DNA of 64,000 nt from the NCBI GenBank assembly GCA_963580285.1, contig OY757017.1:110083245-110147244 (forward strand), given 5' to 3'. The translations under genes and the position numbers were made by a program. The notes beneath the pieces are model-generated. The model had not been told where the DNA came from. It did no database searches and saw nothing but the letters and a program-made list of their open reading frames with translations. Below are positions 45,914 through 57,274 of this stretch, one piece after another. The stretch's first letter is position 1. Every line of letters begins with the position of its first letter. This DNA is from Lucinisca nassula (Eukaryota; Mollusca; Bivalvia; Lucinida; Lucinidae).

Positions 45914-46212
45914 TTTGAATGAAATTGGCCTAAGGGTACAGGAGGAGTTGTTTGAAGTTTTTTTCTATTTAAGCTCTGGCCGCCAGCCGTTTGGTCGTCA
46001 GAGCGGAATGATTTTAGCTATTTTGGTAGGGAGTCACCTAGGCAACATTCGAGTAAAGTTTGAATCCAACTGGCCCAAGGGTTTAGGAGGAGTTCACGTT
46101 TGAAGCAAATTTACATTATTTTGCTATTTTTAGCCCTGGCGGCCATTTTGTTCATCTGAGTGGAATCGTTTATGCTATTTTCTTAGAAGGTCATCTTCAC
46201 AACATTCGTATG

Positions 46213-46372
46213 AAGTTAAGGAGCTTTCGTGGTGTAGTGGTTATGCTGCTCGCCTTGTTAACCAGGGGTCGCAGGATTGATACCGGGCTTCTCCAGACTT
46301 TCGAGTGAGTCTTTAAACCGAAGTCCAGTCGCCGTATGACCTTTGTTGAGACGTAAAGCTCAAACATTCACT
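46213..46372 (+). mobile_element. tRNA-derived SINE
   Basis: TCGTGGTGTAGTGGTTATGC (A box) and GGTCGCAGGATTGATACC (B box) followed by CTTTAAACCGAAGTCCAGTCG and GACGTAAAGCTCAAACATTCA, a 3' domain widespread in mollusc SINEs (compare 7417-7437). Confidence 0.75.
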
Positions 46373-47153
46373 ACTATGAAGTTTGAATGAAATTGGCCGA
46401 AGGGTATAGGAGTAGTTGTCGTATGAAGAGTTTTCAATTTTAGCTCTGGTGGCCATCTCGTTCGTCAGAGCAGAAAGACTTTAGCTATTCTGGTCGGGAG
46501 CCACCCACGTAACATTCTTGTGAAGTTTGAATCAAATGGGTCCAAGGGCCTAGGAGGAGTTCGCATTTTAAGCAAATTTAAAATGTTTTCAATTTTTAGC
46601 TATCATAATATATGATGGCCAATTTGTTCATAAGAGTGGAATCGTTTTAATTATGTTGGTAGAGGGTCATCTAAGCAACATTCCTATGAAGTTTGGATGT
46701 AATTGACTCAAGAGTACTGGAAAAGTTTTCGTTTGAACATGTTTTCTATTTTTAGCTCTGGCGGCCATCTTGTTTGTCGGAGCAGAACGTTTTAGCTATT
46801 TTGGTAGGGAGTTGCCAATGTAACATTCCTGTGAAGTTTGAATCAAATTGGCCTACGGGCTAAGGAGAAGTTCGCGTTTGAAGCAAATTTACGATGATTT
46901 CCTATTTTTAGCTCTGGTGGCTATTTTGCTCATAAGAGCAGAACGGTTTAGCTATTTTGGAAGAGGGTCACCTAAGCAACAGTTCTTTGAAGTTTGATTG
47001 AAATTGGCCCAATGGTACAGGAGCAGTTGAAGATTAAAGTTTTTTTTTTTCATTTTTACTTCTGGTTGTTATCTTGTTCGTCAGAGCGGAACGATTCTAG
47101 CGTGTTTGGTACGGAGTCACCTAGGAGTTTGAAGCAACTTTGCGATGTTTTTT

Positions 47154-47995
47154 ATGCCCCCGCCATTCGAAGAATGGTGGAAAGGGCATATAGCGTTGCC
47201 CCTGTCCGTCCGTCCGTTCGTCCGTCCGTGCGTCCGTCCGTGCGTCCGAAACCTAAACGCAGTCAATAACTTCCTTATTTCTCGATGAATTTTAAAATTA
47301 CTCGGCAGAAATGTAAACCATCAAGAGTCGACGTACCACATGCAAAACCCAGGTCCATACCTCCAAGGTCAAGGTCATACTTAGAGGTCAAAGGTCAAAA
47401 AAAGGGTCCGAAACTTAAACGCAGGCAATAACTTTCTTATTCCTTGATGGATTTTGAAATTACTTTGTAGAAATGTTAACCATCATGAGACGATGTGTCA
47501 CGTACAAAACCCAGGTCCGTACCTCCATGGTCAAGGTCAAACTTAGAGGTCAAAGGTCAAAAAAAGGGTCCGAAACTTAAACGCAGTCCATAACTTACTT
47601 ATTTCTGGATGGAATTTTGAAATTACTTTGTAGAAATGTTAACCATCATGAGACGATGTGTCACATGCAAAACCCAGGTCTGTACCTCCAAGGTCAAGGT
47701 CATACTTAGAGGTCAAAGATTAAAAAAAATGGTCTGAAACTTAAACGCAGTCAATTACTTTCTTATCTCTGGATGGATTTTGAAATTACTTGGCAGAAAT
47801 GTTGGCCATCATGAGACAATCTGCCTCACACAAAGCCAAGGTCCTTACCTCCAAGGTCAAGGTCATACTTAGAGGTCAAATGTGAAAAAAGGTCCAAAAC
47901 TTAAACACGGTAAATAACTTTCTATGGATGAATACGAACATAGACATATTTTCAGGCGGGGGCATCCGTGTCCTATGGACGCATTTCTAGTTTTT
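47154..47995 (+). mobile_element. Nested satellite element with 11-bp inverted ends
   Basis: ATGCCCCCGCC at 47154-47164 and GGCGGGGGCAT at 47955-47965. Internal (GTCC/CCGT)n tract (47205-47250) and four ~165-bp units (CCGAAACTTAAACGCAGTC, GGTCAAGGTCATACTTAGAGG). Clean insertion into the family 1 array. Similar in style to 14014-15050. Confidence 0.75.
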
Positions 47996-48889
47996 TTCTA
48001 TTTTAGCTCTGACAGCCACTTTGTTCATCAGACAGAGATCGTTTAAGCTATTTTGGTAGAGTGTCATCTAAGCAACATTCCTGTGAAGTTTGAACGAAAT
48101 TTGCCAAAGGCGGCAGGAGGAGTTGTCGTTTGAAGATTTTTTCTATGTTTAGCTTTTGCGGCCATTTTGTTCGTCAGGGCGGAATGAATTTAGCTATTTT
48201 GGTAGGGAGTCACCTAGGCAACATTCTTGTGACGTTTGAATCCAATTGGCCCCAGGGTTTAGGAGGAGTTTGCATTCGACGCAAATGTACGATGTTTTTT
48301 TTTCCTATTTTTTGCACTGGTAGCCATTTTGCTCATTGGAACGGATACATTTTAGCTATTTTGGTAGGGAGTGACCTAAGCAACATTTCTGTGAAGTTTG
48401 TATGAAATTGATCCAAGGGTACAGGAGGAAGTGGCGTTTAAAGATTTTCTTAATTAAGCTCTGGCGGCCATCTTGTTCAGCAGATCGAATCGATTTTATC
48501 TATTTTGGTAGGGAGCTACCCAGGCAACATTCCTGTGAAGTTTGAACTAAATTGGCCCAATGGTTTAGGAGGAGTTCACATTAAAATCAAATTGTAGACG
48601 ACGCACGACGGACATCTACTGATCAATACCTCACCTCACTCATCACTCCGCGAAAACATTATACAACGTTACATCCACTTCGAGTGAAATTTTGGCTTTA
48701 TTTGGCGTGGCAACATATTTGAAAATGCGGCATTCATAGAAATGGCGACAAACCTGTCACCGTTACGAAAGCTAGAAACAAGGGCAGTCATTAAATCTTA
48801 TAAATATCTAGGCAAAACACAAACGGGTACCTACAAGATGCTACAGAAGAGCCGCGGGGAGAAATGTGTCAGTCGCCCTCTTGTGTTCA

Positions 48890-49680
48890 GTTGACACATT
48901 CAATTTTCTGAAGGACGAGAAATCCTACAGCACGATTCCAGACCAGGCCGAAAGTCAAACGTCGTCGACGCTGCGCAGCTGTCAGTTAAGGAGGTGCTGG
49001 ACGCTGATCGCCGTATCAATGTTCAGGAGTTGTCGGAGTTAGCGGGGACGAGTGTTGGTACAGTGTACAACGTATCTATCTATCTAGCTTCTTATAGTGA
49101 ATTGGTCATGTGTGGCCATTACCTCAGTTGTACTTACAAAGACATTGAAGATGACGAAGGTGAAATTGATTAATTGGTATAGAATTAGATTATTTAACAT
49201 ACAAAATTGACAGAAATTTATTTGATAAAGGCGGTGTTCATCAAACGTATTAGTCTATTAATAATTTAAGAAGAATTATATAAAACCCATTGTTCAATAT
49301 TAATTAGAATATTATTAAGAAAATGAAAACTGCAAAGATCTTATTATTTTAGCCGTCGTGTATCATTTCATGTAAGAGCAACTTACTGGTTGAGGGATCG
49401 GTTTAGTGTATCGATCTGTATATTTCAGGACCATGCTCGGTGGGTACCACGATTTTCGACACATACCGAGAAGAAGAGGCGAGTCAGGGAGTCCCAGCTA
49501 TTTATTCAGCGATTCCGCCATTAAGTGGATGCCTTTATCGACAACATTGTTCCCACAGACGAGACATGGTTATATCTACATGATCCAAGAACAAATCCCG
49601 TGTCCGCTGTTAGGAGACGGTCAGGTTCGCCACCACCGCAAAAGCGCATGCCTCTAAATCGGTGGGAAAGCAGATGTACA
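48890..49680 (+). pseudogene. Mariner-like transposase remnant, interrupted
   Basis: An N-terminal helix-turn-helix piece (DAAQLSVKEVLDADRRINVQ, ELSELAGTSVGTVYN) reads at 48950-49075. After a 350-bp insertion that begins with (ATCT)n the catalytic part resumes at 49428-49650: ARWVPRFSTHTEKKRRV, VPTDETWLYLHDPRTN (first catalytic Asp in the TDETW motif), SPPPQKRMP. The rest, including the other two acidic residues, was not found. Different lineage from the 8572 mariner. Confidence 0.7.
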
Positions 49681-50015
49681 TAATAGTTCTATAACAGGAG
49701 AGGGACGCTACTGTGCAGTGCTCTGCCAACAAAATATACCGTCAATGCTGACTGTTATTTGAAGATATTCTTGTTGTGTTGAAATTATTTCATTGATACT
49801 GACTTCAAACTAAATGATTAATTTGTGTAATGATTTTGCACACACACACGGTTTCGTTACTTTTTTTTTTCCTTTTTACGCATTTTTTATAAATTCTCAA
49901 TTTAAGGGAATTTATTAGATTTAGTTTCTGTGTAACTATCACCAGCATTAAATTATTTGCATACCTCTACAATAAAACGATACAATAGACAGCAAATAGA
50001 CCGATGATTGGATCT
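49681..50015. other. Intron DNA, nothing recognised
   Basis: No gene or shared repeat seen. Confidence 0.4.
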
Positions 50016-50061
50016 GTGGGTTAATTGTATCGATTTCTGATCATTGCCTTCACTTCTATGT
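50016..50061 (+). mobile_element. PLE 3'-end microcopy (~45 bp)
   Basis: TGTGGGTTAATTGTATCGATTT to CCTTCACTTCTAT; the shortest copy recognised. Confidence 0.7.
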
Positions 50062-50759
50062 TGACTGTCTTTCGAAATTTAAATAACGATATATTGATTC
50101 AAGTTTTTATTACATGTACATTGCTTTTCAAAGTTTGGCTTTAATAATTATCCTTCTGGGGTTTCTTGACACTAGCTATATTGATTAACAGCCTAATGCA
50201 CTGAGTTTTATGCCGATTGCCATAACTTAAACAAACAGTGAAGACGTTGTGTTCAACATATTTGGTTAATAATGCTCTTTGTTTAATTTTTCAATGAGTT
50301 ATGTGTAGCTGTTGAAGCTAACCAGTCAATGCTTTGTATTTTCAACAATTAGTTTAGTTTATGGGAATCTTTACATTTCTGACAGGGTTAGGCTGTTTCA
50401 GCAGACGTAAACCATATTTTATATCTAGTATTATTCACACATCACGTTTTTCCTCATAAAGTGTATTCTAATTGAATTTAAATGAATATTTTTTTCTAAT
50501 AAAGTCTTCTGTGTAAATACTCGTATACTATTCATGCTATCTGGTATAATCAAATGTCTAAAATTATGTCCGTGCACATCCGAGGTTTGTTGGAAGATTT
50601 TTCCGGTCAGAAGCAACACCAGTAAATATTGGGAAATTTACACACTGATACATTTCTAGAATTCCTAAAAATATGAGATTTTCAGCAAATAATTACAGAC
50701 ATTGATCTTAATCAATTTCTGATAAATACAGATCCAGTTCCTGTCCCTTTAAAGGCTTC
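50062..50759. other. Intron DNA, nothing recognised
   Basis: AT-rich, no gene. Confidence 0.4.
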
Positions 50760-51087
50760 CCGACGGAAATAAGGGCGAGGATTGTGGCCTTTAAAATCGA
50801 TTTAATCCCCCACACCCCCACTCCAGTGGAATTTGTTTCACTGACCAAGGCGGTTATTCTGTCGCTTTTTTTATGGTTTGTCTTTGAGTGTTTGTATCGC
50901 TTATATTATTTTGTTTTTGATAGCCAAATGGCCATTTTGTGTGGAAATAAATGTCATTTTGGCTTCCCACTATTTTTGTTTCCATTAGGGTCTGTTTTTT
51001 CGTGTTTGTGTTTCTTTCCCTTTGGTGTCTCTGATGGGAGCTGTGGGTTAATTGTATCTATTTCTGATCATTGCCTTCACTTCTATT
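50760..51087 (+). mobile_element. PLE 3' tail (type II)
   Basis: CGACGGAAATAAGGGCGAGG to CCTTCACTTCTATTT. Confidence 0.85.
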
Positions 51088-51311
51088 TATTAGTACATTC
51101 TATACGAAGATTAATCTTTTAATGTTTACGTCGTCGAATAGGTAAAATAAAAACGTCATTACCAACCATCGTTCAGCGATTTGCTAGCAAACACATATAA
51201 CTGCCAGTTAAGCAATTTATATATATTTGCATAGTGACGATGCTTAGAAACAACGCATAGTTTGATTCCATTATTGTCCTGGAGATCTAAAACAGGTTGT
51301 CAATAATACAA

Positions 51312-51470
51312 CTGGAGCGTTGTGGTGCAGTGGTAAAGCATCGGATTTGAGATCCAAATGTAGCCGGTTCGATCCTAAACGTGTTGTTTCCTTGAGTAAG
51401 AAACTTTATCCACATTGCTTAGTACTGGTTCCTGCCCAGGAAAAGAGGGCCACATGGAATCTTAGTACCC
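51312..51470 (+). mobile_element. tRNA-derived SINE
   Basis: GTTGTGGTGCAGTGGTAAAGC, stem ATCGGATTTGAGATCCAAAT, GCCGGTTCGATCC; a tRNA-like head with B box. Confidence 0.6.
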
Positions 51471-51669
51471 CGCTATAAATAAGGTCGATTATTATTTATT
51501 TTTATTATTACTATTTAACAGTCCATGAGCTAATATTGTTTACTTCTGCATTATTATTATATATATATGAACTAGCGAAAGGGCTCTAGAACTTCGATAT
51601 CAATACCTTTTTTCTGCCAACGATAACTGATAAGTACATCGTTTTAGAATTAAGGTGTAACTATACCAC

Positions 51670-51723
51670 ATTTAGTGACACAGAGGCCTTTCTGATATTT
51701 AATCTTCATCAGTGTGTATAAAT
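51670..51723 (-). ncRNA. Hammerhead ribozyme D1
   Basis: Minus strand. Stem I ACACA/UGUGU, an internal loop (U opposite CAC), then AUUUA/UAAAU. The core CUGAUGA is at 51706-51712. Stem II is GAU-UAAAU-AUC below an A-A mismatch. GAA is followed by palindromic stem III AGG/CCU and C17 at 51683. Because stem III has no loop it should work only as a dimer, a known mode for retrozyme hammerheads. The closing A-A of stem II is unusual. Confidence 0.75.
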
Positions 51724-52225
51724 CCCAAAGTTTTGAAACCTAAACGGATAATGGACAAGATCCGGCAAACACAGCATATCCCCCTCCGAGCACACATCGT
51801 ACGACGTAGCTAATGAGACATGTCAGCTGGAGGCATCAGGCAAGAGACGCCCGATCCAGATAGGCGTCCCCCACCGAGCCAACATCAGCAAACATGGCCC
51901 AATCTCCACGGAAGTCCCAGGCATCAGGAAGGAGATGTCCAAAGTAGCGAGACTTGCAATATTTAAAATATAACAAAACGTTTTAACCAAATGCGCTAAG
52001 ATACTTGTCTCACCTGACAAGTCAGTCTTAGTTTTAGAAAAGGTAGAATTTTATACTGCAAACGTTAAAGATATCATATAGGTATTTAAATCAGTACAAT
52101 ACCGCAGTATCAACCTCATCACTAAGGAATTGATACTGAGCTGATGATACCCTCGGGGACGAACGAATCATCCACCAGTAGAGATACCGACCCAGTGGTT
52201 GCAATTAAGGTGTAACTATACCATA

Positions 52226-52277
52226 TTAAGTGACATAGAGGCCTTTCTGTTATTTAATCTTCACCAGTGTGTCTAAA
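52226..52277 (-). ncRNA. Hammerhead ribozyme D2, mutated
   Basis: As D1 but the core reads CUGGUGA and stems I and II have changes; predicted inactive. Confidence 0.65.
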
Positions 52278-52793
52278 CCCAACAGTTTTGAAATCGAAAC
52301 GGATAATTGACAAGACCCGGCAAACAAAGCACACCCCTTCCGAGCACACATCGACCGACGTAGCTCATGAGATATGTCAGCTGGAGGCATCAGGCAAGAG
52401 ACGCCCGATCCAGATAGGCGTCCCCCACCGAGCTAACATCAGCAAACATGGCCCACGCTCCACGGAAGACCCGGTTATCAGGAAGGAGGTGCCCAAAGTA
52501 GCGAGACTTGCAATATTAAAAATATAACAAAACGTTGTAACCAAATCCGCTAAGATACATGTCTCACCTGACAAGTCAGTCTTAGTTTTAGAAAAGTTAG
52601 AATTATATACTGCTAAAGTTAAAGATATAATATAGTTATTTAAAACAGTACTTGAGTTTTGACGTCAATACCGCAGTATCAACCTCAGCACTAAGGAACT
52701 AATACTGAGCTGATGATACCCTCCGGGAATAACGAATCATCCACCAGCAGAGATACCGACCCAGTGGTTGCAATTAAGGTGTAACTATACCAA

Positions 52794-52846
52794 ATTTAGT
52801 GACACCGAGGCCTTTCTGATATTCAATCTTCATCAGTGTGTTTAAA
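52794..52846 (-). ncRNA. Hammerhead ribozyme D3
   Basis: Core CUGAUGA and GAA-AGGCCU-C kept. The first stem I pair is A-G, then CACA.../GUGU pairs; stem II GAU-UGAAU-AUC. Confidence 0.68.
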
Positions 52847-53106
52847 CCCCAAAGTTTTGAAACCTAAACGGATGATGGACAAGACCCGGCAAACATAGCA
52901 CATCCCCCTCCGAGCACTCATCGACCGACGTAGCTCATGAGGCATGTCAGCTGGAGGCATCAGGCAAGAGACGCCCGATCCAGATAGGCGTCCCCCTATA
53001 TAAAGGAGAATACTCTTACGACATGAAAGCCGTAACAAAGAAATGAAGCATAGATTGAAAAAGCTCTAACTACTGAGCCAAAGAGTCGACGCCCTGACGC
53101 AGTTGT

Positions 53107-54400
53107 CAGAAAATGGTGATGAACCTATTAACTATGTTTGTAATCTAACAAGGTAGATGATTGAATGGGATCAATCGCGGTCCGTAACAAGCCCTCTTAA
53201 AGGACGTCATCATTTACGATAGCGCGAAGCCAATTTCGGCACAAACAATGAAACATTGCTGGAAAAAATACCAGCCTATGTTTGGATTTGAACTTGGACC
53301 CTCGGGGCAAAATCAAATGTAATCACCATTAAGCCAAATAGTCGATGTCAAAGAGTGGCGCTAAATCTATAAGCTGTGCATACAAACCAAGGTAGACAAT
53401 TGAAGGGAGGAATTGCGGTCCGTAACAAATATTGGAACGCAAGACATATTTTATCAAGACATATCGGGCAAAGCTAGGGTGCGATGAATGTGACATATTT
53501 TTCGAAAAGAAAAATAACCCATACTTCAGCTAGCAGGTAGTATGCCTTTTGAATACAAAAATATAATATTTTAAATACAATGTACTTTAAGCCATTTAAT
53601 ATTTTGCTTGCCTCCAGCTGGTAAGTACTGCGTGGTGATAGCAGATCACCACCGTACTTTATCACAGTGCAATTAATACTTTTATTCTGAAATAATCAGT
53701 GTCGCTGATAAAAGTTCATTGACAAGAGTGCCAAGATGGCATTGAATCGCTCACCAGAAAATGGTGATGAACCTATAAGCTATGTTTGTTATCTAACAAG
53801 GTAGATGATTGAATGGGATCAATCGCGGTCCGTAACAAGCCCTCTTAAAGGACGTCATCATTTACGATAGCGCGAAGCCAATTTCGGCACAAACAATGAA
53901 ACATTGCTAGAAAAAATACCAGCCTATGTTTGTATTTGAACTTGGACCCTCGGGGCAAAATCAAATGTACTGACCATTAAGCCAAATAGTCGATGTCAAA
54001 GAGTGGCGCTAAATCTATAAGCTGTGCATACAAACCAAGGTAGACAATTGAAGGGAGGAATTGCGGTAACAAATATTGGAACGCAAGACATATTTTATCA
54101 AGAGATATCGGGCAAAGCTAGATCGCGATGAATGTGACATATTTTTCGAAAAGAAAAATAATCCATACTTCAGCTAGCAGGTAGTATGCCTTTTGAATAC
54201 AAAAATATAATGTTTTAAATACAATGTACTTTAAGCCATTTAATATTTTGCTTGCCTCCAGCTGGTAAGTACTGCGTGGTGATAGCAGATCACCACCGTA
54301 CTTTATCACAGTGCAATTAATACTTTTATTCTGAAATAATCAGTGTCGCTGATAAAAGTTCATTGACAAGAGTGCCAAGATGGCATTGAATCGCTCACCT
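53107..54400. repeat. ~648-bp direct tandem duplication
   Basis: CAGAAAATGGTGATGAACC starts at 53107 and 53755. The two copies are almost identical (a 4-base deletion near 54066, few substitutions), so the duplication is recent. Each copy contains a tRNA-like segment in the minus sense (53280-53345, 53928-53993) and ends with the head GACAAGAGTGCCAAGATGGC...CGCTCACC of a satellite element; the second head continues into the element at 54360. Confidence 0.85.
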
Positions 54401-55360
54401 GATTTCAAAGATGTCAAATAGCTTCTGAAGGCGCTGGCGACCATCTTGTTCATCTGTGCAGAACATTTTCAAGCTAATTCGGTAAAGGGTGATCTAAGCA
54501 ACATTCCTGTGATGTGTAAATTAAATTGGCCGAAGGGTTTATGAGGAGTTTGTATTTAAATCAAATGTTTGACCGTTTTCTTTTTTTTTTTGCTATGGCG
54601 GCCAATTTATTTATCCGAGCCAAAGGAGTTCACCTATGTATCTAAGCAACATTCCTGTGAAGTGTAAATTAAATTGGCCGAAGTGTTTATGAGAAGTCTG
54701 TATTTAAATCAAATGTTTGACCTGTTTCTATTTTTTTTTTTTTTTGCTATGGTGGCCATTTTATTCATCCGAGCCAAAGGAGTTTACCTATGTGGGTTGA
54801 GGTCACCTAAGTAACATTCCTAGGAAGTCTGATTGTAATTGGCCTAATGGTTAAGGAGGAGTTGTCACCCAAAGGGCCGTAACTAATGTAGTGACAACTT
54901 GTGGCCCGAACCCTTTGCAATAAAATATGAGTAAACAAAAAAACTAAAGCAAAGTGTTGATTATTTTCTACTTTTAGCTCCCGCGGCCATTTTATTCACA
55001 CAAGCCAGACAATTTCACCTAAAGAGGAGACGGTTACCTAAGAACCATTCCTATGAAGATTGATTGGTATTGGTCCAAGGGTATAGGAGGATTCGCGATT
55101 TAAAGAGTTTTCTATTTTTAGCCCTGGTGGCAATCTTGCTCATTAGAACTGAACGGTTTTAGCTACTTTGGTAGTGGGTCACCTAAGCAACATTCCTGTG
55201 AAGTTTGATTGCAATTGGCCGAAGGGTTTAGGAGGAGTTGTGGCAAAAAGCAAAGTGTTGACATTTTCTTTCTTTACCTCTGGCGGCCATTTTAGTCATC
55301 AGAACTTAAGTGTTTCAGCTATTTTGGTAGAGGGTTACCTATGTAACATTCCTATGAAAA

Positions 55361-55564
55361 ATAGAAGTAGAAGCAATGGTAAGGAATCGATACAATCAAC
55401 GCATAGCTCCCAACAGAGACACCAAAGGGAAAGATACACAAACATGCAGCAACAGACCTAATGGAAACATCAACAGCGGAATACCAAAAGGACAGTTACT
55501 TTCCCACAAAATGGCCAACAGGCTATCAAAAATAAAAAAACACAAGCGACACAAACACCTAAAG
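55361..55564 (-). mobile_element. PLE 3' tail (type II)
   Basis: ATAGAAGTAGAAGCAATGG to GCGACACAAACACCTAAAG. Confidence 0.8.
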
Positions 55565-56303
55565 TTTGAAATTGGTCCAATGGTTAAAGAGATGTTGTCA
55601 TTTAAAGATGTGTTTATTTTTAGCTCTAGAGGACATTTTTCTCATCGGAGTGGAACGGTTTCTAGCTATTTTGGTAGGCGATTATCTAAGCAACATTCCT
55701 ATGAAGTTTGACTTCTGAAACTGGCCCATGCGTATATGAGGAGATATCGTTTAAATATTTATCTATTTAAGCTCTGGTGGTCATCTTGTTAACCGGAGCA
55801 GAAAGATTTTAGCTATTTTGGGAAAGGTCACCTGAGCACAATCTTATAAAGTTTGACTGAAATTTGCCAAATGGTTTAGGCGGAGTTTGCAATTAAAGCA
55901 AATTGTTGACGAGTTTATAATTTTAAATCTGAATGTCATTTTGCTCATCGGAGCGGAACGGTTTGAGCTATTTTGGTAAAGAGTCATCTATTCCTATGAG
56001 GTTTGAATGAAATTGGTCCAATGGTTTAGGAGGAATTGTGGTTTAAAGATGTTCTATTCTTAGCTCTGGCGGCCATCGTGTTCATCAGAGCAAAGCCGTT
56101 GGAGCTATTTTGGCAGATGGTCACCTAAGCAACCTTTCCATGAAGTTTGATTTAAATTGGCCCAAGGATTTAAGAGGAGTTGGCATTTAAGCAAAGTATT
56201 GACGTTTTTCAATCTTTAGCTCTGGCGGCCATTTTGTGCATCGGAGCGAAATCGTTTTAGCTAATTTGGTAGAGGGTCTCCAAAGCAACATTTCTGTGAT
56301 TTG

Positions 56304-56600
56304 TTTGATTTGAGGTTTAACGTCCCCGTCAACACTGTAAAGGTCATTTTGGAGACGTTGCCACCAATTTTGTGGGACTTTTACCCGACATTGAGATGAA
56401 ATGGCATCTCAATCCTTGCCGCCCAATGAAACCAATAGGGTTTATAATCATGGATGGGCCGACTCGCACCGCATTGCCTGGGCAGGCTTCGATCGTCTAA
56501 GCGGTTTACCAGTACTCGTGGGCGGGACGGTTTCAGTTCTGCGCAGAAGCATCATGGAGCCCATCTATTTCTTCGAGCCCCGATGGGCGGGGGCCGACAT
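56304..56600 (-). mobile_element. SINE (GACGTTAAAC tail family), near full length
   Basis: GAGGTTTAACGTCCCCGTC to GCCCCGATGGGCGGGGGCC, inserted in the satellite array. Confidence 0.8.
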
Positions 56601-57120
56601 TTCTGTGAAGTTTGAATGTAATGGCACAAAACTAAGGAAGAGTTTTCGTTTAAAGATTTTTTTATTTTTAGCTCTGGCGACCATCTTGCTCGTTAGAGCG
56701 GAGCGATTTTAGCTATTTTGGAAACGGGTCACTTAAGTAACATGTTATGAAGTTTTATTGAAATTGGCCTAAGGGTTCAGGAGTAGTTTGCATTTAAATC
56801 ACATTGTTGACGCCGCACGACGCAAGATGCACGACGGACGACGCACGACGGTTGACGGACATTGTCTGATCACAATAGCTCACCATTAGCACCTCGTGCT
56901 CAGGTGAGCTAACAAAAAAGGCTATTGTGGCCCAGAATATTTCATTCTTTATTTTCATTCATATGTGTGCGTTGTTTAGATCCTTGTCTGTTTCATTCTT
57001 TATTTTCACTCATATGTGTGCGTTGATTAGATCCTCTAAGCGGTTTACGCGTACTCGTTTGCGGTCTGTATAGTTTTATCTAATGAAACAAAGTATACTT
57101 AAAAATAAAACGAAACTTAC

Positions 57121-57274
57121 GGTCTGTTCCAAGCAGTATAATACAGATATTGTCCGGAAAGTTCTATATCCATCAGTTTGGCTCCATTATCAGTATGTAT
57201 AACTGAGCAGTGGCCGCTGTAGGTACAGCGTTGGATAGTATTTAAATACCCGTCCGCAAGATAAAGCTTCTTAG
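57121..57274 (-). CDS. Host gene exon 3: YWTD propeller blades
   Basis: A 154-bp exon, minus sense. The acceptor is ATATTGCAG before CTAAGAAG; the donor is AACAGACC then GTAAGT. It starts in phase 1 and ends in phase 2. It encodes KKLYLADGYLNTIQRC, a middle part, then LSGQYLYYTAWNR. These are two YWTD-type strands (LYLAD, LYYTA) of an LDLR class B propeller, preceded in the spliced frame by NGIAIDCQA from exon 2, the classic blade junction. Both splice phases match the neighbours. The intron downstream is 25.5 kb and filled with repeats, including ribozyme array D. Confidence 0.92.

Larger units (their letters stand above)
45531..48660 (+). mobile_element. Satellite-cored element, family 1
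   Basis: Head ACAAGAGGGCCCAGACGGCCC...CGCTCACC; about fourteen units of ~170-180 bp (TTTTTAGCTCTGGYGGCCAT, TTCRTCAGAGCGGAA, TTTAGCTATTTTGGTAG, CAACATTCCTGTGAAGTTTG, AATTGGCCCAAGGGTTTAGG); tail GACGACGCACGACGGACATC...CTCACC. Carries a PLE microcopy (45846-45913), a tRNA-derived SINE (46213-46372) and a further satellite element (47154-47995). Confidence 0.75.
51640..53000 (-). mobile_element. Hammerhead-ribozyme tandem array D (retrozyme-like)
   Basis: Three head-to-tail units (motif ATTAAGGTGTAACTATACCA at 51651, 52205, 52773; ribozyme cores at 51706, 52261, 52830; periods 555 and 569). Each begins with a hammerhead on the minus strand. The unit also repeats TAGCTCATGAG.CATGTCAGCTGG and CGCCCGATCCAGATAGGCG. 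The third unit is cut near 53000. A 65-codon minus-strand open stretch is kept in units 1 and 2, probably incidental. It sits in the host intron between exons 4 and 3, sense to that transcript. Confidence 0.8.
54360..56925 (+). mobile_element. Satellite-cored element, family 1
   Basis: Head GACAAGAGTGCCAAGATGGC...CGCTCACC, about twelve ~175-bp units as in 45531-48660, tail of GACGCCGCACGACGCAAGATG and CACGACGG repeats, then AGCTCACC...GTGCTCAGGTGAGCT. The tail forms a short inverted repeat, as in Helitron-like or foldback non-autonomous elements. Carries a PLE microcopy (55361) and a SINE (56304). Confidence 0.75.

Noticed and set aside
47205..47250. (CCGT)n tract as a coding repeat
   Set aside because: Microsatellite within the nested element; the reading frame has no support.
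47154..47995. Tandem repeats that might be a CRISPR-like array
   Set aside because: Units of ~165 bp without spacers in a eukaryotic element with inverted ends; a minisatellite core.
51823..52020. 65-codon minus-strand open stretch shared by two array D units (also 52377-52574)
   Set aside because: Units are recent tandem copies; unit 3 does not keep it and there is no domain resemblance.
53474..53665. 63-codon open stretch duplicated at 54118-54309
   Set aside because: Conserved only because the 648-bp unit was duplicated recently.
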